From: Diphasiastrum complanatum
Taxonomy: Eukaryota > Streptophyta > Lycopodiopsida > Lycopodiales > Lycopodiaceae
Assembly (NCBI GenBank): GCA_029204225.1
Contig: CM055092.1
Location: forward strand, 40,762,016 to 40,826,015
Reading direction: 5' to 3'
DNA length: 64,000 nucleotides
Part shown: in pieces, positions 44,641 to 57,095 of the stretch
Position numbering within the stretch: the first letter of the stretch is position 1
Layout: every line of letters begins with the position of its first letter
The notes under the pieces: generated by a model
Told to the model about the DNA's origin: nothing
Seen by the model: the letters and a program-made list of their open reading frames with translations, nothing else
The model's database searches: none
Made by a program: the position numbers and the translations under genes

Positions 44641-45530
44641 GTAATTAAATGTATAGGCCAAAACTTGAGTCTAGACCCCTATTAAATGTTTTCTACTTTA
44701 GAAAGATCTACATTGAGCTACAAGTGAGTAGGTAGGGTAGGTAGTTAGTAATAGGTAGAGATAGGTGGGTTTAGACAGAGAAACTGACAAGCCTATAAGT
44801 AAAAGGCCCTATAGTGAGTTTAGGCAACAATAATTTTGATAAGTTGATGCTGTCATTTTTGTGTCCTCATCATTGTACTTTCTATTTCAATAATAGAATA
44901 CTATCTTCTTGATTTGTGTAGTCATTATGGTGAATGATAGTCTAATACTTTCCACTTAGTACTACATTTACTCTTGTTATATACTTGATTGGATGTAAAT
45001 AGGAAGTACTTGGTCAAAGACTAAAGGCAATTTGACTATTGATCATTCTGAAGATAGTATTTAGTCTTAAATCAGGTTTCAAGATTAGTTTAAGATCCTG
45101 GACAGTTTTAGCAAAAGTTTTCTTCGTGGTGTTAGAGCAGGATTTTGGGATCTGATAGTATAGTCCGTACAATACTTGGTTGGAGACTTTTTTGCTGAAA
45201 GTACTATTGCAGGCAGACTGGTTGATGTTGCACGCTCTTGCAGACAAAGAAGTCCATACTAGTCAGTACAGATCTGTACAAAAATGTTTCTGTGTTTTTT
45301 GCACTTTTGCAGACTCTTTTTCTACTTCTGTACCTGTTGCAGGCCATACACCCAACTTAGTACGCTGTACGGTCTGTATAGAGGACAATATAAGACCTGC
45401 AGAGCCATCATTAATTCTGTTTTCAAATGTCGTAAGAGATCAGACGCCTGTTGGTACCATGAGAGCTTGGCATGGGAATAAGCTAGGACACATGAAGAAT
45501 TAAACACAGCAATTATGTATCTATCCGGGT
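44641..45530. other. 0.9 kb without recognised gene
   Basis: AT-rich. The overlapping open frames at 45180-45503 show no family resemblance. Confidence 0.4.
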
Positions 45531-45534
45531 GAGA

Positions 45535-45705
45535 TGCACGAATCTCCTAAATTCACTGAAGAAAAAGAATAAGGCGGAAAAAGCCCTCAAGGATGAGCGG
45601 AGGAGTAGCAAACTCAACACATAGGATATCATGAGTGGTGGTAGTCTTGGCACGTATCATGCGACCCAACATAGTGACCTGAATGCGGGAAATGCCTACC
45701 CAGTC

Positions 45706-45708
<3 letters not shown>
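45535..45708 (-). pseudogene. LINE ORF2 C-terminal scrap
   Basis: Minus strand begins with a VTMLGRMIRAK-like phrase, parallel to MLGRMIHAKPSVPHEILLAE at 49293. It is truncated by the adjacent (GA)n tract. Confidence 0.45.

Positions 45709-45773
<65 letters not shown>
45709..45773. repeat. (GA)n microsatellite
   Basis: 65 bp of pure GA. Confidence 0.9.
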
Positions 45774-45774
<1 letters not shown>

Positions 45775-45957
45775 ACTTTATTAACGTCTTTTCCATGCCA
45801 AAAGGTGTATAAGACGAATGACTACATCAGATAAAGTTGGACACAAGATGGATCAGCGCTGTCAAAGCAAAATAACAAAACAAACTAAGAAGAGATTCAT
45901 ATAGCCAGGATTATATGGTGCGTAGACCATTTACATGTTCAACTGGACATCTCTTCA

Positions 45958-46656
45958 TTTCTCTATCTCAGACTCTATCTCAAAAATCTTCTCATTAACT
46001 TTAGGCTTCCGATCGACAAGTCTGATAATACCATCACGATAGATAAGCCGCTTGCCAATTGATAGAGCTTCTTGTCTTGCTTTCTTACGTTCTTGAACTT
46101 GGATGAAGGTAAGATCTTCGTCCAGGTAGACTTTGGTACCCCGCAATTTGAATCTCTTCCCTAAAACTTCACGCCGGTGAGACACTGATGTGAAGCGGAT
46201 GACAAGAGTATCCAGGTCCTTCTTAGGTCGCCAGGCAGTTTCCATACCTTTGCTATGGTGTTGAAGATTTCCTTCCAAAAACTTCTCAGCTTCTTTGACA
46301 ACATTTTGAGAGTTCGGAATACCTCTAACACGAACATTGAGAGCTTTATGTTCTCGCAGACGGCTCTCAGTGAACGTGGCTTAGATAAACGAAGGTGAAT
46401 GCGAAGGTGGAGAGAAAATTGTAGATGAACCTTTAAGCACATCTACCCATGACTGGACGGCCGTATGGTGCTGTTCCACCTGATTTTTGAGATGCTGGAT
46501 TTTAGCTGAAGTAGCGATTTGAGAAGAAGCTTCACTTTTTATAACTGCAACTTCGTTCTTGAGTTCTTGAATGGAAGTATCCAACTTCTGAAGATGCGAT
46601 TGCACTCTGCTGAATATAGTGCAACTGGAGAAACAGTCGAAGAGAAGAGGCGACAA
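45958..46656 (-). pseudogene. LINE ORF1-like fragment (coiled coil plus RNA-binding-like domain)
   Basis: Read in two frames. 46656-46381 has a heptad-like coiled coil (VQSHLQKLDTSIQELKNEVA). 46330-45958 has GIPNSQNVVKEAEKFLEGNL, then FTSVSHRREVLGKRFKLRGT, KVYLDEDLTFIQVQERKKAR and LIYRDGIIRLVDRKPKV. This is the layout of L1-like ORF1 proteins: coiled coil followed by a nucleic-acid-binding domain. A frameshift lies near 46320. Confidence 0.65.
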
Positions 46657-46689
46657 CGTGTGTCCGGGTCATGCACGTAATAAGAGGAG

Positions 46690-47990
46690 GAAAACCTCTC
46701 CATCTGAACAAGAGCAGAGCCCACCTTGCGGAGCCTAGCCAATGCGGCTGGTCTAAAAGAAAGCAATGGACCAGAGAAGAGAACACCCAGGTATGTGTAA
46801 GATGCCACTATCTCTAGAAGCTGTCCATCAAAATAGAACATAGTGTCTCTCATATGCTGCCTGTTGGTGTTTAGACAGGAGCAATAGAGAGTGATCAGAA
46901 ATGGTAGGGTGCATAATATGAAAAGTATGAAGAAATGGAGTCAAGGCTGGTGAGCCAATGAAGTAGTCAACAACGCTGTGACCACCCCCGTGCGAATGGC
47001 AGGTATACACAGATGATGATGGCCATCGAGATAGGCCATTCAAAATGGCTAACGAGTGAGCTTCTACAAGTCCAATCAGCTGTTCTCCAAAGTGTGTGGC
47101 CGGGGTATCTGCATCTTGAGAGGTCCTATCCAAAGTCACATCCAAAACCTGGATATGTAGGAAATCACTATCTGCATGAAACTTTGTCTGCTGGGTGCTG
47201 GTACGAGCATTAAAATCTCCTGCTAAAAGAATAAGGCCCTGCTGTGCAAAGCTGGCTGGAAGGGGTCACCACCATAGTCTGCAAACGCTGATGTCCGAGG
47301 TGCAAAATAACAAATTGCCATAAAGAGATCTTGAGGTGGCCCCAAGTAGTGACCAAAAAACTGTAACCAATTGAAATGTGCAAATGGATCACTTTTGAGT
47401 AGCTTAAAATGAGTATGATAAACTTCCTTGGTAAGACATGCAACACCACCAAAGCCACGTGTGGTTTTTCCTCGAACGAAAGGCCTGTATGCTGAATGCC
47501 ATGAATAATCCTGAATGGCTGCAAGGGGTCGATATAGTGATTCATGAGTCTTTGCTAAGAGAAAAATATCACATTGCTGCAAAAAAGAGTGAGCGTCTCC
47601 TGCTGAAGAAGATGAAAGCACACCGTTACAATTCCAAAAACCAATTCGTAATGGCTGAGGGGATCTCGGGCTGTTGTGCCCGGGATCCCCGACTTCCTAT
47701 TGTGAAATTTTATCGTAGAATTTAGGCTTGCCTTCAATAAAGACCACTCTTTGATTCCTAGCATTGGCCTTTTGAATGACCAATTTCCTCGCTTGCCATT
47801 GTGTCTGTGTTAGATCTTCATCCATAAAAATAAAAGATCCTTTGAGCTTAGCTCGAAGGCGTAAAGCAGCATTGTGTCGTTCAATGGAATGAAACTTTAG
47901 GAATAAGACCTTATCATCAAATTTGCTCCGCCAAGCAGTGTCAAATCCCTCCATATTATGTGCAAGCTTAGATACAAGAAGGTCTTTCGC
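46690..47990 (-). pseudogene. LINE: ORF1 end, in-frame UAG, endonuclease, RT C-terminal part
   Basis: Minus strand. 47990-47700 is the ORF1-like domain (FHSIERHNAALRLRAKLKGS; FIFMDEDLTQTQWQARK; RVVFIEGKPKFYDKIS), ending in a TAG at 47697-47699. The same frame continues without a Met into the endonuclease: LRIGFWNCNG (about 47648), AGDFNART (about 47210), VVDYFIGSPAL and SDHSLLL, the APE-type nuclease motifs of LINEs. After about 46860 most of RT is missing and the C-terminal RT region follows (ASYTYLGVLFSGP; LFSSTVSPVALYSAE), which then runs into another LINE's ORF1. Dead composite. Confidence 0.75.
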
Positions 47991-48044
47991 CTCATCAAGA
48001 GCCTTGTTTCCATTAGGAATACCTTGTCAGAGGTCCGCTCCAGG

Positions 48045-48150
<106 letters not shown>

Positions 48151-48559
48151 TATTAATGTCTGTTGACTGCCCAAGGGCACATAAGACAGAATAAATAAGT
48201 ACATATCTCGTAGGATCACTGTCCATGTCGGACAACATAAAAGAAATCACTAGTCTAAGAGGGAAAGACAATATAGAACTCTCTCTAGTTAGTTAAAGAC
48301 ACATCTAACATAGAGTCATAAAAAAGCATATAAGAGCAAATATACAAGAGCTTAACCTGCAGCTCTGAAGAGGGTATAGGTGCAAGAACTTAACCGCCTG
48401 CTTTGCTGAGGAAAGGAAAAGGAAGAGTAAAATATCGATCTCGAAAAAGACGTCTGATACTCATAGAAGATGTGATTTGTGGTCGAGGAGCTCTGGTAGC
48501 TCTGGAGGCGCGTGTAGATCTGACAAGAGGTGGTGGTTGGGCACGCTGGGCCTTCGCCC

Positions 48560-49293
48560 TCACCGGTGTGACTGTCTCATCATCTGATAGGTCATTGCGC
48601 CCCGCTTCTGAAAAGAGCTAGTAATGAGATGTTGGCCCGAATCAGTAATACTCTCCGATGGTAGCAGAGAGGCTCTCAACATAAGCATGTCTCGTAGTAA
48701 AAGGTCGACACATCTGGGATCCTGATACTCCAAAAAGGTACTAAGAGTAATAGGGGTGTCTCGATATAAACAATGATATCGACCTCGTATCTCAAAGTAT
48801 GTAGGGCAGATGAAGATAAAATGGAACTCATCCTCCACTACACCCAATGTGCATACCTGGCATATCCGATGCTCTCTCAAAATGCCTGAATATCTACCTG
48901 TCTCAATAGCAAGCTGATGCGAAGGGACTCGTAGCTGACCCAATCTGTATCGGAGCCCAAAAGAAAGAGGAAGAGATAGATATAAAGGCAATATCTATGA
49001 TGTAGCTGCTGTCTGTTAAATGCATGAGTGCCCTGTGGGAGATCCAGCATCGAGAAGCCCCATGACTTGAAGAAAGCCATCACATCACTGTACCAAGAAG
49101 ATCTAGCCTGCTGTCCAGCTATAGTTTGAGAAGAAGTAAGCGCTGCCGTCACGTATCTGTGAGTGGTCTCATTGCGATGTAGAAAGGTAACAATCTGAAA
49201 CAGAGCCTCAACCACCATGGGGAGTGAGGCGAACTCCGCTAAAAGAATCTCATGAGGAACTGATGGCTTTGCATGGATCATCCTTCCTAACAT
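48560..49293 (-). pseudogene. LINE ORF2 C-terminal region
   Basis: Minus strand from MLGRMIHAKPSVPHEILLAE, through a helical segment, to LGQLRVPSHQLAIETGRYSG and ICQVCTLGVVEDEFHFIFIC, a Cys/His motif of the zinc-binding type found at the C-terminus of plant LINE reverse transcriptases. The frame changes near 48900 and 48800. Confidence 0.65.
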
Positions 49294-49512
49294 GGTGACC
49301 TGCAGGCAAGTGATGTCTCTCCAGGAGCATTCAACTTTTGAATCAAAATAAATTCTCCTTTTTTGTTAATACACAACATGGTTGCAAGCCATGATTCGGA
49401 TCGCATAGGGTTGGTATGAACGTGGGAATTTTTTTCCCCCTTCTTTTCTCTGGTTTTTTCAAAAATTTCAAGGTTTTTCAAAAATTTTGAGTGTGTGAGG
49501 TTTAGAGAAAAA

Positions 49513-49589
49513 GTGGAGTGGATAGCATTCCGCTATTTGGAACGCTCATTTCGGATCGTTTTTGCAACGGATTAGCTGCAACATTGATA
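49513..49589 (+). repeat. Left member of a distant inverted-repeat pair
   Basis: About 77 bp, inverted match to 52995-53080 (shared phrases TTTGRAACGCTCATT and CTGCAACATTGATA). Confidence 0.55.
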
Positions 49590-49599
49590 CAAAGTGTTA

Positions 49600-52000
49600 T
49601 TTCTAGATTCAAATTTTTATAAACTACATGCTCTTCTGTATGTGTATGCTCTTAGCTTGTACTATTATGATGAGGCATCCCTATTTCTATTCCCATTTTC
49701 TTGAGAATATTTTTGTTCTTGTTCCTGTTAGTGTTGCATGGTTACTAAGGTTTTCTTGAAACTTTTGTTAGATTAACTTCTTGATGAATTTCAATGTATA
49801 AGGTGTTTGGAATGATATCATGCAACCTCAACGCACATAAAATGATGTCCACAGTTGAGTTTTCTAAAGGTCTAATGTTCTTGTCTATGGATTTTTAGGT
49901 AGACTCAACATTGGTATCAAGGAAATTTGAAATATTACAAGTTCCTATTTTGTGCTCAGCCAATCGAGAGTCTCCTTCAAAAGGTAGTACTATGTCGTAA
50001 ATCATTTCTCATGATTTAGTTAAGTTATATATGCTAATACTCTTTCTCAAACTGTATTGTAAGTTTACGTGCATGATTTTTTGATTTGTTGCTATTTTTA
50101 CTTGTTTCAAATGATGGCCAAAATTACACCATTGATGACATTATCATTCTACATGTATGCATTATATAGTTTACTTTGATCATATTGAAAAGCAAGAAGG
50201 AACTTTGTATTGCCATCCACCATTAAGATTTCTTAGGGTGTATAGGACGGATGAAGGGATATGGAGGGCTAAATAATTTGAGCACATTTAGGGTTATCCT
50301 ATAAATTTTTGGCCTTTCCAGGATTTAAATCATGGGTGCAAGATCAAGTAGCTATATTTAGCATCATCATGTTTGGAATCTTACACGTTCAACAACAAAT
50401 TCAATAGTTATTTGGAAAAAGGCTAAATTGTAGTAGCACCTTTTGGATCTATGCATGTGTTGGAACCTTACCACTTTCAATTTGCAAATCTAAAGGGTGT
50501 GAAGGTTTACTAAGCGTTGAACTATCTATCTACACAGCCTTTGGTTCCAAATGGACGAAACCATCTATATGTGTCTCTCAATAACAATATTTTGATGCTC
50601 GGCGTGATGGATGTTGGGATGTGATGATCTTCACAGCCATATCAACAACATCACAACATTGCAATTTGCAAGAGTGTCAATTGACTGTACATCAATGTTT
50701 AATTCTCTATTATAGATTAATAAGTAGCTTTGTCGATGATCAATTATATATACTGGTTTTCAACGTACTCAGTAAATGTAATGGCTTAATAGCCCATTTT
50801 GCCTCAAGTAATGCAATCAATGTGGTCCGGTCCTCCTCATTTGGAAATAGACTTGGAAGTAGTGGACTAATGTGAGGAGACAACTCCTACATAACTTCAT
50901 CTACATCCCTCTCATTCTCATTGTAGAGTAATGTTCTGTTCTTTGATATAAGCATTGTGTGGTCTCTCTCCATCTCTCTCATGTCTTGAAGATTGCTGCA
51001 AGTATCAAAGTTGGCGGTGGTAGTGCGCAAGCAAAGCCCTTAATATTAGAGTCAGTGACATTTAAGACATTCATCAGTCAATAGGGGATTTCTTGCGACA
51101 TCATTGAGGGTGGATATATCTTGTTTAAATTGGAGACACATGAGAGCTAGGAGAGAGGCCTTTTTCGGTTTTCACCTCATAATTAGTTTGCTATGACGAA
51201 GTGCAATCAGTGGTGGATGGTAGAGGATCAGGCGGGGTATCATGCTTCTTTCTACGTCCACTACTCACAATCATGAAACTTGATGAGTGGGTGCGCTATC
51301 ATTGGATCCAACTTTTGGGACATGGTCTTGATTTGGAGATTAAAGTGTTCAATGTAGCGTCTTACTTCCCACCTCATACTTCTTGTAAGCAAGGAGCGCA
51401 TGTCTTTTTGGAATGGATCAAAAACTTCTTATATACAAAGAGGTCTTTCATCCTTGTTTTGAAAATTTGAAGGGTTTTGGAACTTGTTCAATGAATTTGA
51501 AAGTTTGATTTTTGAAAAGCTTCATTAAGAAGAGATCCTACACTTCAATCAAAAACTCAAACCTTCATAAGAAACTGGTCCAGCCCTTATTTAGAAGTTT
51601 GTGCCTCAAATGGTGAAGCCGTCAACTATTTAAGAGCTGGCGTTTTGCATTCACAGTTTGTGGTGGTAGTTTCTCGTAACTATTGTGGTGACTATTTACC
51701 ATCGTTTCCAAGAAGCTGTCTTTTTTAGAAAGTGTGGGTGTTTCTTGATCAAAGTGTTAACTTGTTAATTCCTACACTATTAGAAAGGATTGGTGTTACG
51801 TTAAAAATTGTTAATTGTGATCTAAGTGAGAGTTTCAGAAGCCAAAATTAGACTTGTTTTGACACAAAAATATTTATGGGGAATTGTCGATGATTTTGGA
51901 ATTTCGCCGGTTTATCATGGTGATTAACTAAGTTGAATAATGAGTGATTAAAAGGCTACTTTGTATATTGGTCTAGGCTTGGCTGAATCACAAACACATC
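49600..52000. other. 2.4 kb without recognised gene
   Basis: AT-rich sequence. The short open frames (for example 50621-50875 and 51201-51470, plus strand) show no recognisable family. Confidence 0.4.
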
Positions 52001-52009
52001 ATGTGCACC

Positions 52010-52595
52010 TCACCAAATCTTTGAAGGATATTTGGGGTCACTTGCAAGAGTGTTTGTTGCCAAAGCTAGAAATGGTAGTGTCCTTTTGAAATAGCAATTC
52101 TTAGCAATTCTTAGCTCAAGAATGGTAATTGCTTGGATGATCATATTAATCATATGAAATTTGTAATGAATGAACTAATAGGAATCAATGCCAAACGTGC
52201 CGTAAGATGATGCTATGTTGGGACTTGAAATACATGCTTGTTGTATAATAATGTGATCTTCACTCTGGTTAACCTTCCCAATCAATCACTTGAGAACATA
52301 ATTACTACTTCACTTCAAGAGGAGCAAAGAGTGAAGAATCATTCTAATGCACCTCCTAGTGATGAAAGTTTGTTTGCTAAGTGAGATTCATTTCAAGAAG
52401 AATGCCAAGAACAATGAAGGTACTCTTAAAAAGCAGCAATAGAGATAATGCATGTCATCATATCATGATTGTGGTAAACTTGGACATTCGGCCAATCAAT
52501 GTCTCAACAAGTTGGCTAATTTGAAGGCTAACAAATCAAAGGATAAAGACAAAGTGAAAGAGGATGTTGTAAGCCTCTTCACTACATAGAAAGCT
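52010..52595 (+). pseudogene. Copia gag relic
   Basis: Plus-strand fragments in shifting frames: HLTKSLKDIWGHLQE, HINHMKFVMNELIGI, LVNLPNQSLENIITTSLQEE and a knuckle YHDCGKLGHSANQCLNK with the first Cys changed to Tyr. The order matches Ty1/copia gag (UBN2 type). Confidence 0.5.
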
Positions 52596-52994
52596 CCTTT
52601 TTGATAATCGTTGATTAAAAGATGATAGTAAAAGGATCCACCCATTGAAATTTAACAACGTTACTTAGATAATAAATGGAATTGTTGATCTTTACTTTGT
52701 AAATCATATTTTCAGGGGTTTAAATAGTTATTTATGAGGCCTCAAGTGGATGCTCTTGATTGCTCTTGTTTAACATAAATGCGTGGTTGTATAGGAAAAT
52801 TAACATTCGTAACATGTAGGCAAAAATTAACTCAAAAGTTTTACAACGGTATGACAAGGGGTCCAAGAGTTTATACCTAGACACCAAAATCAAGTTGACA
52901 AAAGCTCCAAGAATTCATACCTAGACAACAATCAATGGCAAGGACCAAGGAGGTTTACCATATTCATGTGATATTTGTGGCATATAAATGTTTC

Positions 52995-53080
52995 TATCAA
53001 TGTTGCAGTGGATCGCGTTCCGCTACAACAACGATCCAGAATGAGCGTTTCAAACAGCAGAACGCTGTCCGAATCGCTTT
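52995..53080 (-). repeat. Right member of the inverted-repeat pair
   Basis: Inverted match to 49513-49589. It is also internally repetitive (GGATCGCGTTCCGC-like phrases). Confidence 0.55.
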
Positions 53081-54120
53081 TTTTTAGTAAATTTTTTTTA
53101 TAAAATTTAAGAAACAAATAGCCTAAAAAAGTCCTCAATAGTAATAGAAAAAAATTTACAGACTGTCGAAACAATTTTGCAAACCAACAATTCTGCTTTT
53201 TTTTGGAAAAAAAATCAAAATAAGAATAATTAAGTGCACGTTCCGGGAAACCCTAATGGGATTTCCCGGATCGTGTTCCGGATATTCTTCTTGTTTTATA
53301 TTTAGAAGTTTACCCTTAGTTGCTCGATAAATCTGAGGTTTTAGTGGAGCTCTTGTTGTAACATGAATGCGTCGTAGTAGAGGCCTTATTGTAGAGCTAA
53401 ACAAATAATATCAAAAGATTTGCTTAGGACTAAGTTGCAGAGGAGGGTATGGGCTTTAGTGCTTGCTGTAGTTAGACATGAAATTGAGACATAAGGTTCT
53501 CCCAAACCCTTGAGATATCATGTGTCATTTTAATGTGGCTAGTTTTTGAAAATCAACTAAATCTAATATCATAGTTTTATGCCCTTTTGTACCTAGAATG
53601 ACCTTTCTTTTTCCTACTTAAAAGAAATTTCCTTGTTAAAAGATGAATCTAGAGGTAGGCTTAACTTTTCTTAGTGCAATTGATTTTCCTTGGTGACAAT
53701 AGTGGTGCCATCCTCGTATTGAGGTTAGGGGTTCGGCTGCTCAAATGAGGACATACAAGAGACAAAAATACAATATTGACTACTCTTTTTTATATCCTTA
53801 TTTGCCTTTGACCTAAGCATGAAGATGCTTTCAAAGGTTTGAAGCTAAAAGTCCAAAAAAATGTTACAAATAGGGATAAGGTTAGAAGTTGCAATGATAA
53901 ATCATCAAGCATTGTATATCTATACTCTTTCACATTGTATTCATCATTGACGTGTATTATAGTCACACTCGTAGTTTTTTTTTCTGAAGTGATGTGTTTG
54001 TTGTTCACTTGCTTTAGTACGTTACTTTTGTGTGAAAGAGCCTTAGAAAATATGCTTGTATGAGCAATTATATTCTCTGTTGTCTTTTATATATATGTTC
54101 TTACAACAATCACATTCAAG
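53081..54120. other. 1 kb without recognised gene
   Basis: AT-rich. It ends in a plausible 3' splice acceptor (TTCTTACAACAATCACATTCAAG) for the exon that follows. Confidence 0.4.
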
Positions 54121-54336
54121 TTGGTCAACAGGTTCTGATGAGCCATTTGAAGCTATATTTGTCTTTTCGCCTATTGGAAATGGTACCCACACAAATGAAG
54201 GACGTGAGAAAATTAAGCAATCCCCTCTTCTACTGGTGCTTCATGGAGGACCCCATTCAGTCTCACTAACAAATTTCTCTAGAACGAATGCTTTTCTTTT
54301 GGCATCTGGTTTCAATTTACTTCATGTAAACTACAG
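54121..54336 (+). CDS. Acylamino-acid-releasing enzyme-like exon (propyl oligopeptidase family S9)
   Basis: Reads WSTGSDEPFEAIFVFSPIGN, then SPLLLVLHGGPHSVSLTNFS and FNLLHVNYR. In plant AARE (acylaminoacyl-peptidase) the LHGGPHSVS loop forms the oxyanion-hole region at the start of the alpha/beta-hydrolase domain and is followed by NYRGS. The exon starts after a CAAG acceptor and ends at ACAG/GTACTA in a split Arg codon completed by the next exon. The enzyme removes N-acylated residues from peptides in the cytosol and plastid. Only this and the next exon are clear here; the N-terminal propeller exons are not visible upstream, so this is either part of a long-intron gene or a fragment. Confidence 0.7.
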
Positions 54337-54601
54337 GTACTAGCTCACCATGAAATCATACAGACCTTCACCCCATTCATATGAGTGCGATGAATTTATA
54401 CCGTGTTATTAGATTGTTTGGGTTGAATGCATTCCTTAGAACAAAATTCAAACCTCTAACTATTGGGGCTCACAATAGTTGACATATAAAAGCGAATCAA
54501 AATGTTTATTCAATATTAATAATAGTACAAAATACTAGATTAGTGACTTATTTCTAACACCTTGATTATTGTGCTGAGCCTTCATGTGGGTTGATTATTA
54601 G

Positions 54602-54662
54602 GGGATCAATAGGATTTGGTGAGCAAGCACTCCAATCTCTAGCAGGCAATGTTGGACGACAG
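54602..54662 (+). CDS. Acylamino-acid-releasing enzyme-like exon, next
   Basis: After acceptor TTGATTATTAG it completes the Arg codon and reads GSIGFGEQALQSLAGNVGRQ, then donor CAG/GTAGCT. The sequence continues the AARE order exactly. A following stretch at about 54706 (GATTGAATGAGGTG) looks like the expected DVNEV with one base missing, and GGTGGTAGTGAC at about 54850 recalls the catalytic GGSHGG but lacks HG, so the gene may be decayed from here on. Confidence 0.65.
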
Positions 54663-54986
54663 GTAGCTGCCTTATATTACTTTGGATTATGTTTTTCATA
54701 TTTCAGGATTGAATGAGGTGGACAAAGTTCTCTTTTGTTACTTGTGCCTGAACTTATCTATAGATCCATCAAATAATAATATATTTCACATTAATGTAAA
54801 CATTCTAGTGGCAATCACGTCAAAGTATCCCACCTTGTAATTATGCTTTTGGGTGGTAGTGACTTCATTTATAGCATTTATCTCAATGCTTTTCCCATCT
54901 CTACGAGGGTAATCATAGATGTCTTGGGTTTCAGAATGTTCCAGAAATTTAGGTCATCTTGGAGCGGCGGAACATTTTTTTTCTTT

Positions 54987-55010
54987 GGGAGGGGGGGGGG
55001 GGGGGGGGGG
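54987..55010. repeat. Poly-G run
   Basis: About 24 G bases with one or no interruption. Confidence 0.85.
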
Positions 55011-55011
55011 G

Positions 55012-55925
55012 TGTTCTTTGTGAAATTTTTAGGTGTTGTAGGGAGAAGAAAAGCCTAGAAAGGTAAAAAAAACAATGATAGGTATTAGGTAGTTGCATTG
55101 GAACCAAGTTTGCTTTGCTACATTGTTAGATCACAAAAAGCATTGAATAATATTGAATGATCCTTGTATATCTACACTCCATGGTTATGGGACCAGTATC
55201 CATGCAACTAGAAGACGTTTTGATAGATCTTTAAGTCCTATTGCTATTGAGGATTCTTCTATCGAGTTATACCTTGTTGCACATCATGCAAGGTATTGTG
55301 TTCTTTAACACATATGCAACGAGTAATTATTGAAGCAAAGCTTATTCCAAATTACCCTCTAGATTTTTAACATGCAAGCTTTGGCCTTGATATCACTGAG
55401 AGGGCATGACAAGGAGGCACTAACTTGACATAGATGTGCTGCGTACAATAGAACTCCCTAGATTTTGAGACCTACTATTGCTCCTAGTTTACGTGTCTCC
55501 TAATAGGGTTCCATTGGCTGAATTAAAAAAATTATGGTTGAATGGATCACCCTCGAGCTTCATCGTGAACGAATAAGGGTGGAGACATCTACATGAAATC
55601 TAATAATGTCAGTATATCAATTCAAACAAAGATTTATCATGCATGCAATATGCACCAACCTAGAGTAACCTAAAGTGACAAGGTTGGAATGCATACTTGG
55701 CACCCGACTCAGTTTCCATCCTATTAGATTTGTGAGAAGGTGAAGATCCTTGTCAACAAAGCTATCTTGCAAGTACGAGTCCTAGCTTAGAACTTATTGT
55801 CACAATACAATAGTGAGAGGGAACAACCATAATTAATTTACATGTCGAGATAGGCCTATTGATCTCCTTACGGGATTTTAATCCGAGATCAGTCCAATCT
55901 CGAGCATGACATACTTCCTACCTTA
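55012..55925. other. 0.9 kb without recognised gene
   Basis: No open frame or repeat recognised. Confidence 0.4.
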
Positions 55926-55929
55926 TTCA

Positions 55930-56889
55930 AGTTATGCCCTCAGAACTTGAACTTAGGAAAGTTCTTTCTTAGGCTACCCTCTTGTTCCCAAGAGTCATCA
56001 TCGTCTGTATGACCTTTCTAGCGAACCAAATGCTCGGTAACTATACGATTATACAATCGTTCAATTCTTATATCCAAGATCTTTTCAGGTTCAAATCGTG
56101 TCATATTGGATGATTCCTCAAACAGGTCCAATAGATCTCCAAAACCAAGATGATTTCTTGCACGTAGACCTTTCTTAAGTCGGCTGACGTGAAATACCGG
56201 TTGTACTTGAGTTCCTTCTTGGAGGTCCAATAGGTAAGCCAGAAATCCAATTTTTTAAATTATTTTATGTGATCCCCTATATCAAGTGCACAATTTTTAA
56301 TGCTTGCCGGTACGCATTACTTTTGAATCCTTCGGGGTTCACAATTTGCCTGATCACCACCTTGAAAATCTCGAGGTGATTTTTTCATGTGAGCATAATG
56401 CCTGTCAATGGACATTCTCACATGCTATTTGTAGCATTTCTGCTACCTTTTGAAACTAGATCATTCGGGTTTCAACTAAAATGGGCGATCTAGGTTGATA
56501 TCCATACATAAGCATAAACGGGCTATAACTGGTAGCCAGATGCGTGCTCCTGTTATAGGCAAACTCAATCAAGGGGATACATATGCCCATAGCATCTGTT
56601 CCATCGTCTAATTAGTTCTTTCTGTCTGATCATCTGTCTCGGGATGATCAGAAGAACTAAAGCAATAATATTTCCAATTTTCAAATACGGCCGACCAAAA
56701 GTGACAGATGAACTTCGTATCGTGATCGCGCACAATGTCACTCGGTAATCCATAAAGTCTAAACAAGCGTTCAACATATATTTGAGCTTGATCAAAAGCC
56801 TTTGCGGTGGTCTTTATTGGAAGGAACGTAGCCGATTTGGTAAGACGGTCGACAATTACCCAAATTGCATCATTTTCAAATACATGCAA
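55930..56889 (-). pseudogene. Ty3/gypsy integrase and chromodomain fragment
   Basis: Minus strand: NDAIWVIVDRLTKSATFLPI (56870), LYGLPSDIVRDHDTKFICHF, SSDHPETDDQTERTN, then after frame breaks the C-terminal VQPVFHVSRLKKGL (about 56195) and chromodomain ERLYNRIVTEHLVR plus the continuing DDDDSWEQEG-like stretch to about 55935. Similar to Gy-A and Gy-C but separately decayed. Confidence 0.75.
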
Positions 56890-57095
56890 AAGAAAGAAAA
56901 ACTATGCAGGCTGCCTACTCATCGTCGCTTACTAATAAGTCTTCAAAAATCTCCTCATCCTTGTCCTTATCTTGACGTTGTTGTAAAACATGGAGCTTCA
57001 TGTCTGTGCGGCGAGGGCAATCTTTGACAAGATGCTTGCCAAGACAGAAAAAGCATAATCCGTCTTTCTTGGACTCTTGGTCACCCCGACTACTT
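56890..57095 (-). pseudogene. gag zinc-knuckle fragment
   Basis: Minus strand reads KKDGLCFFCLGKHLVKDCPR, then an acidic tail (DKDKDEEIFEDLLVSDDE). The knuckle lacks the glycine before the histidine. It is joined directly to integrase (next feature leftwards), so protease, RT and RNase H were deleted. Confidence 0.55.

Noticed and set aside
53790-54060. Upstream exon of the peptidase
   Set aside because: Open frames here do not match the enzyme's propeller region; only the acceptor at 54120 is supported.
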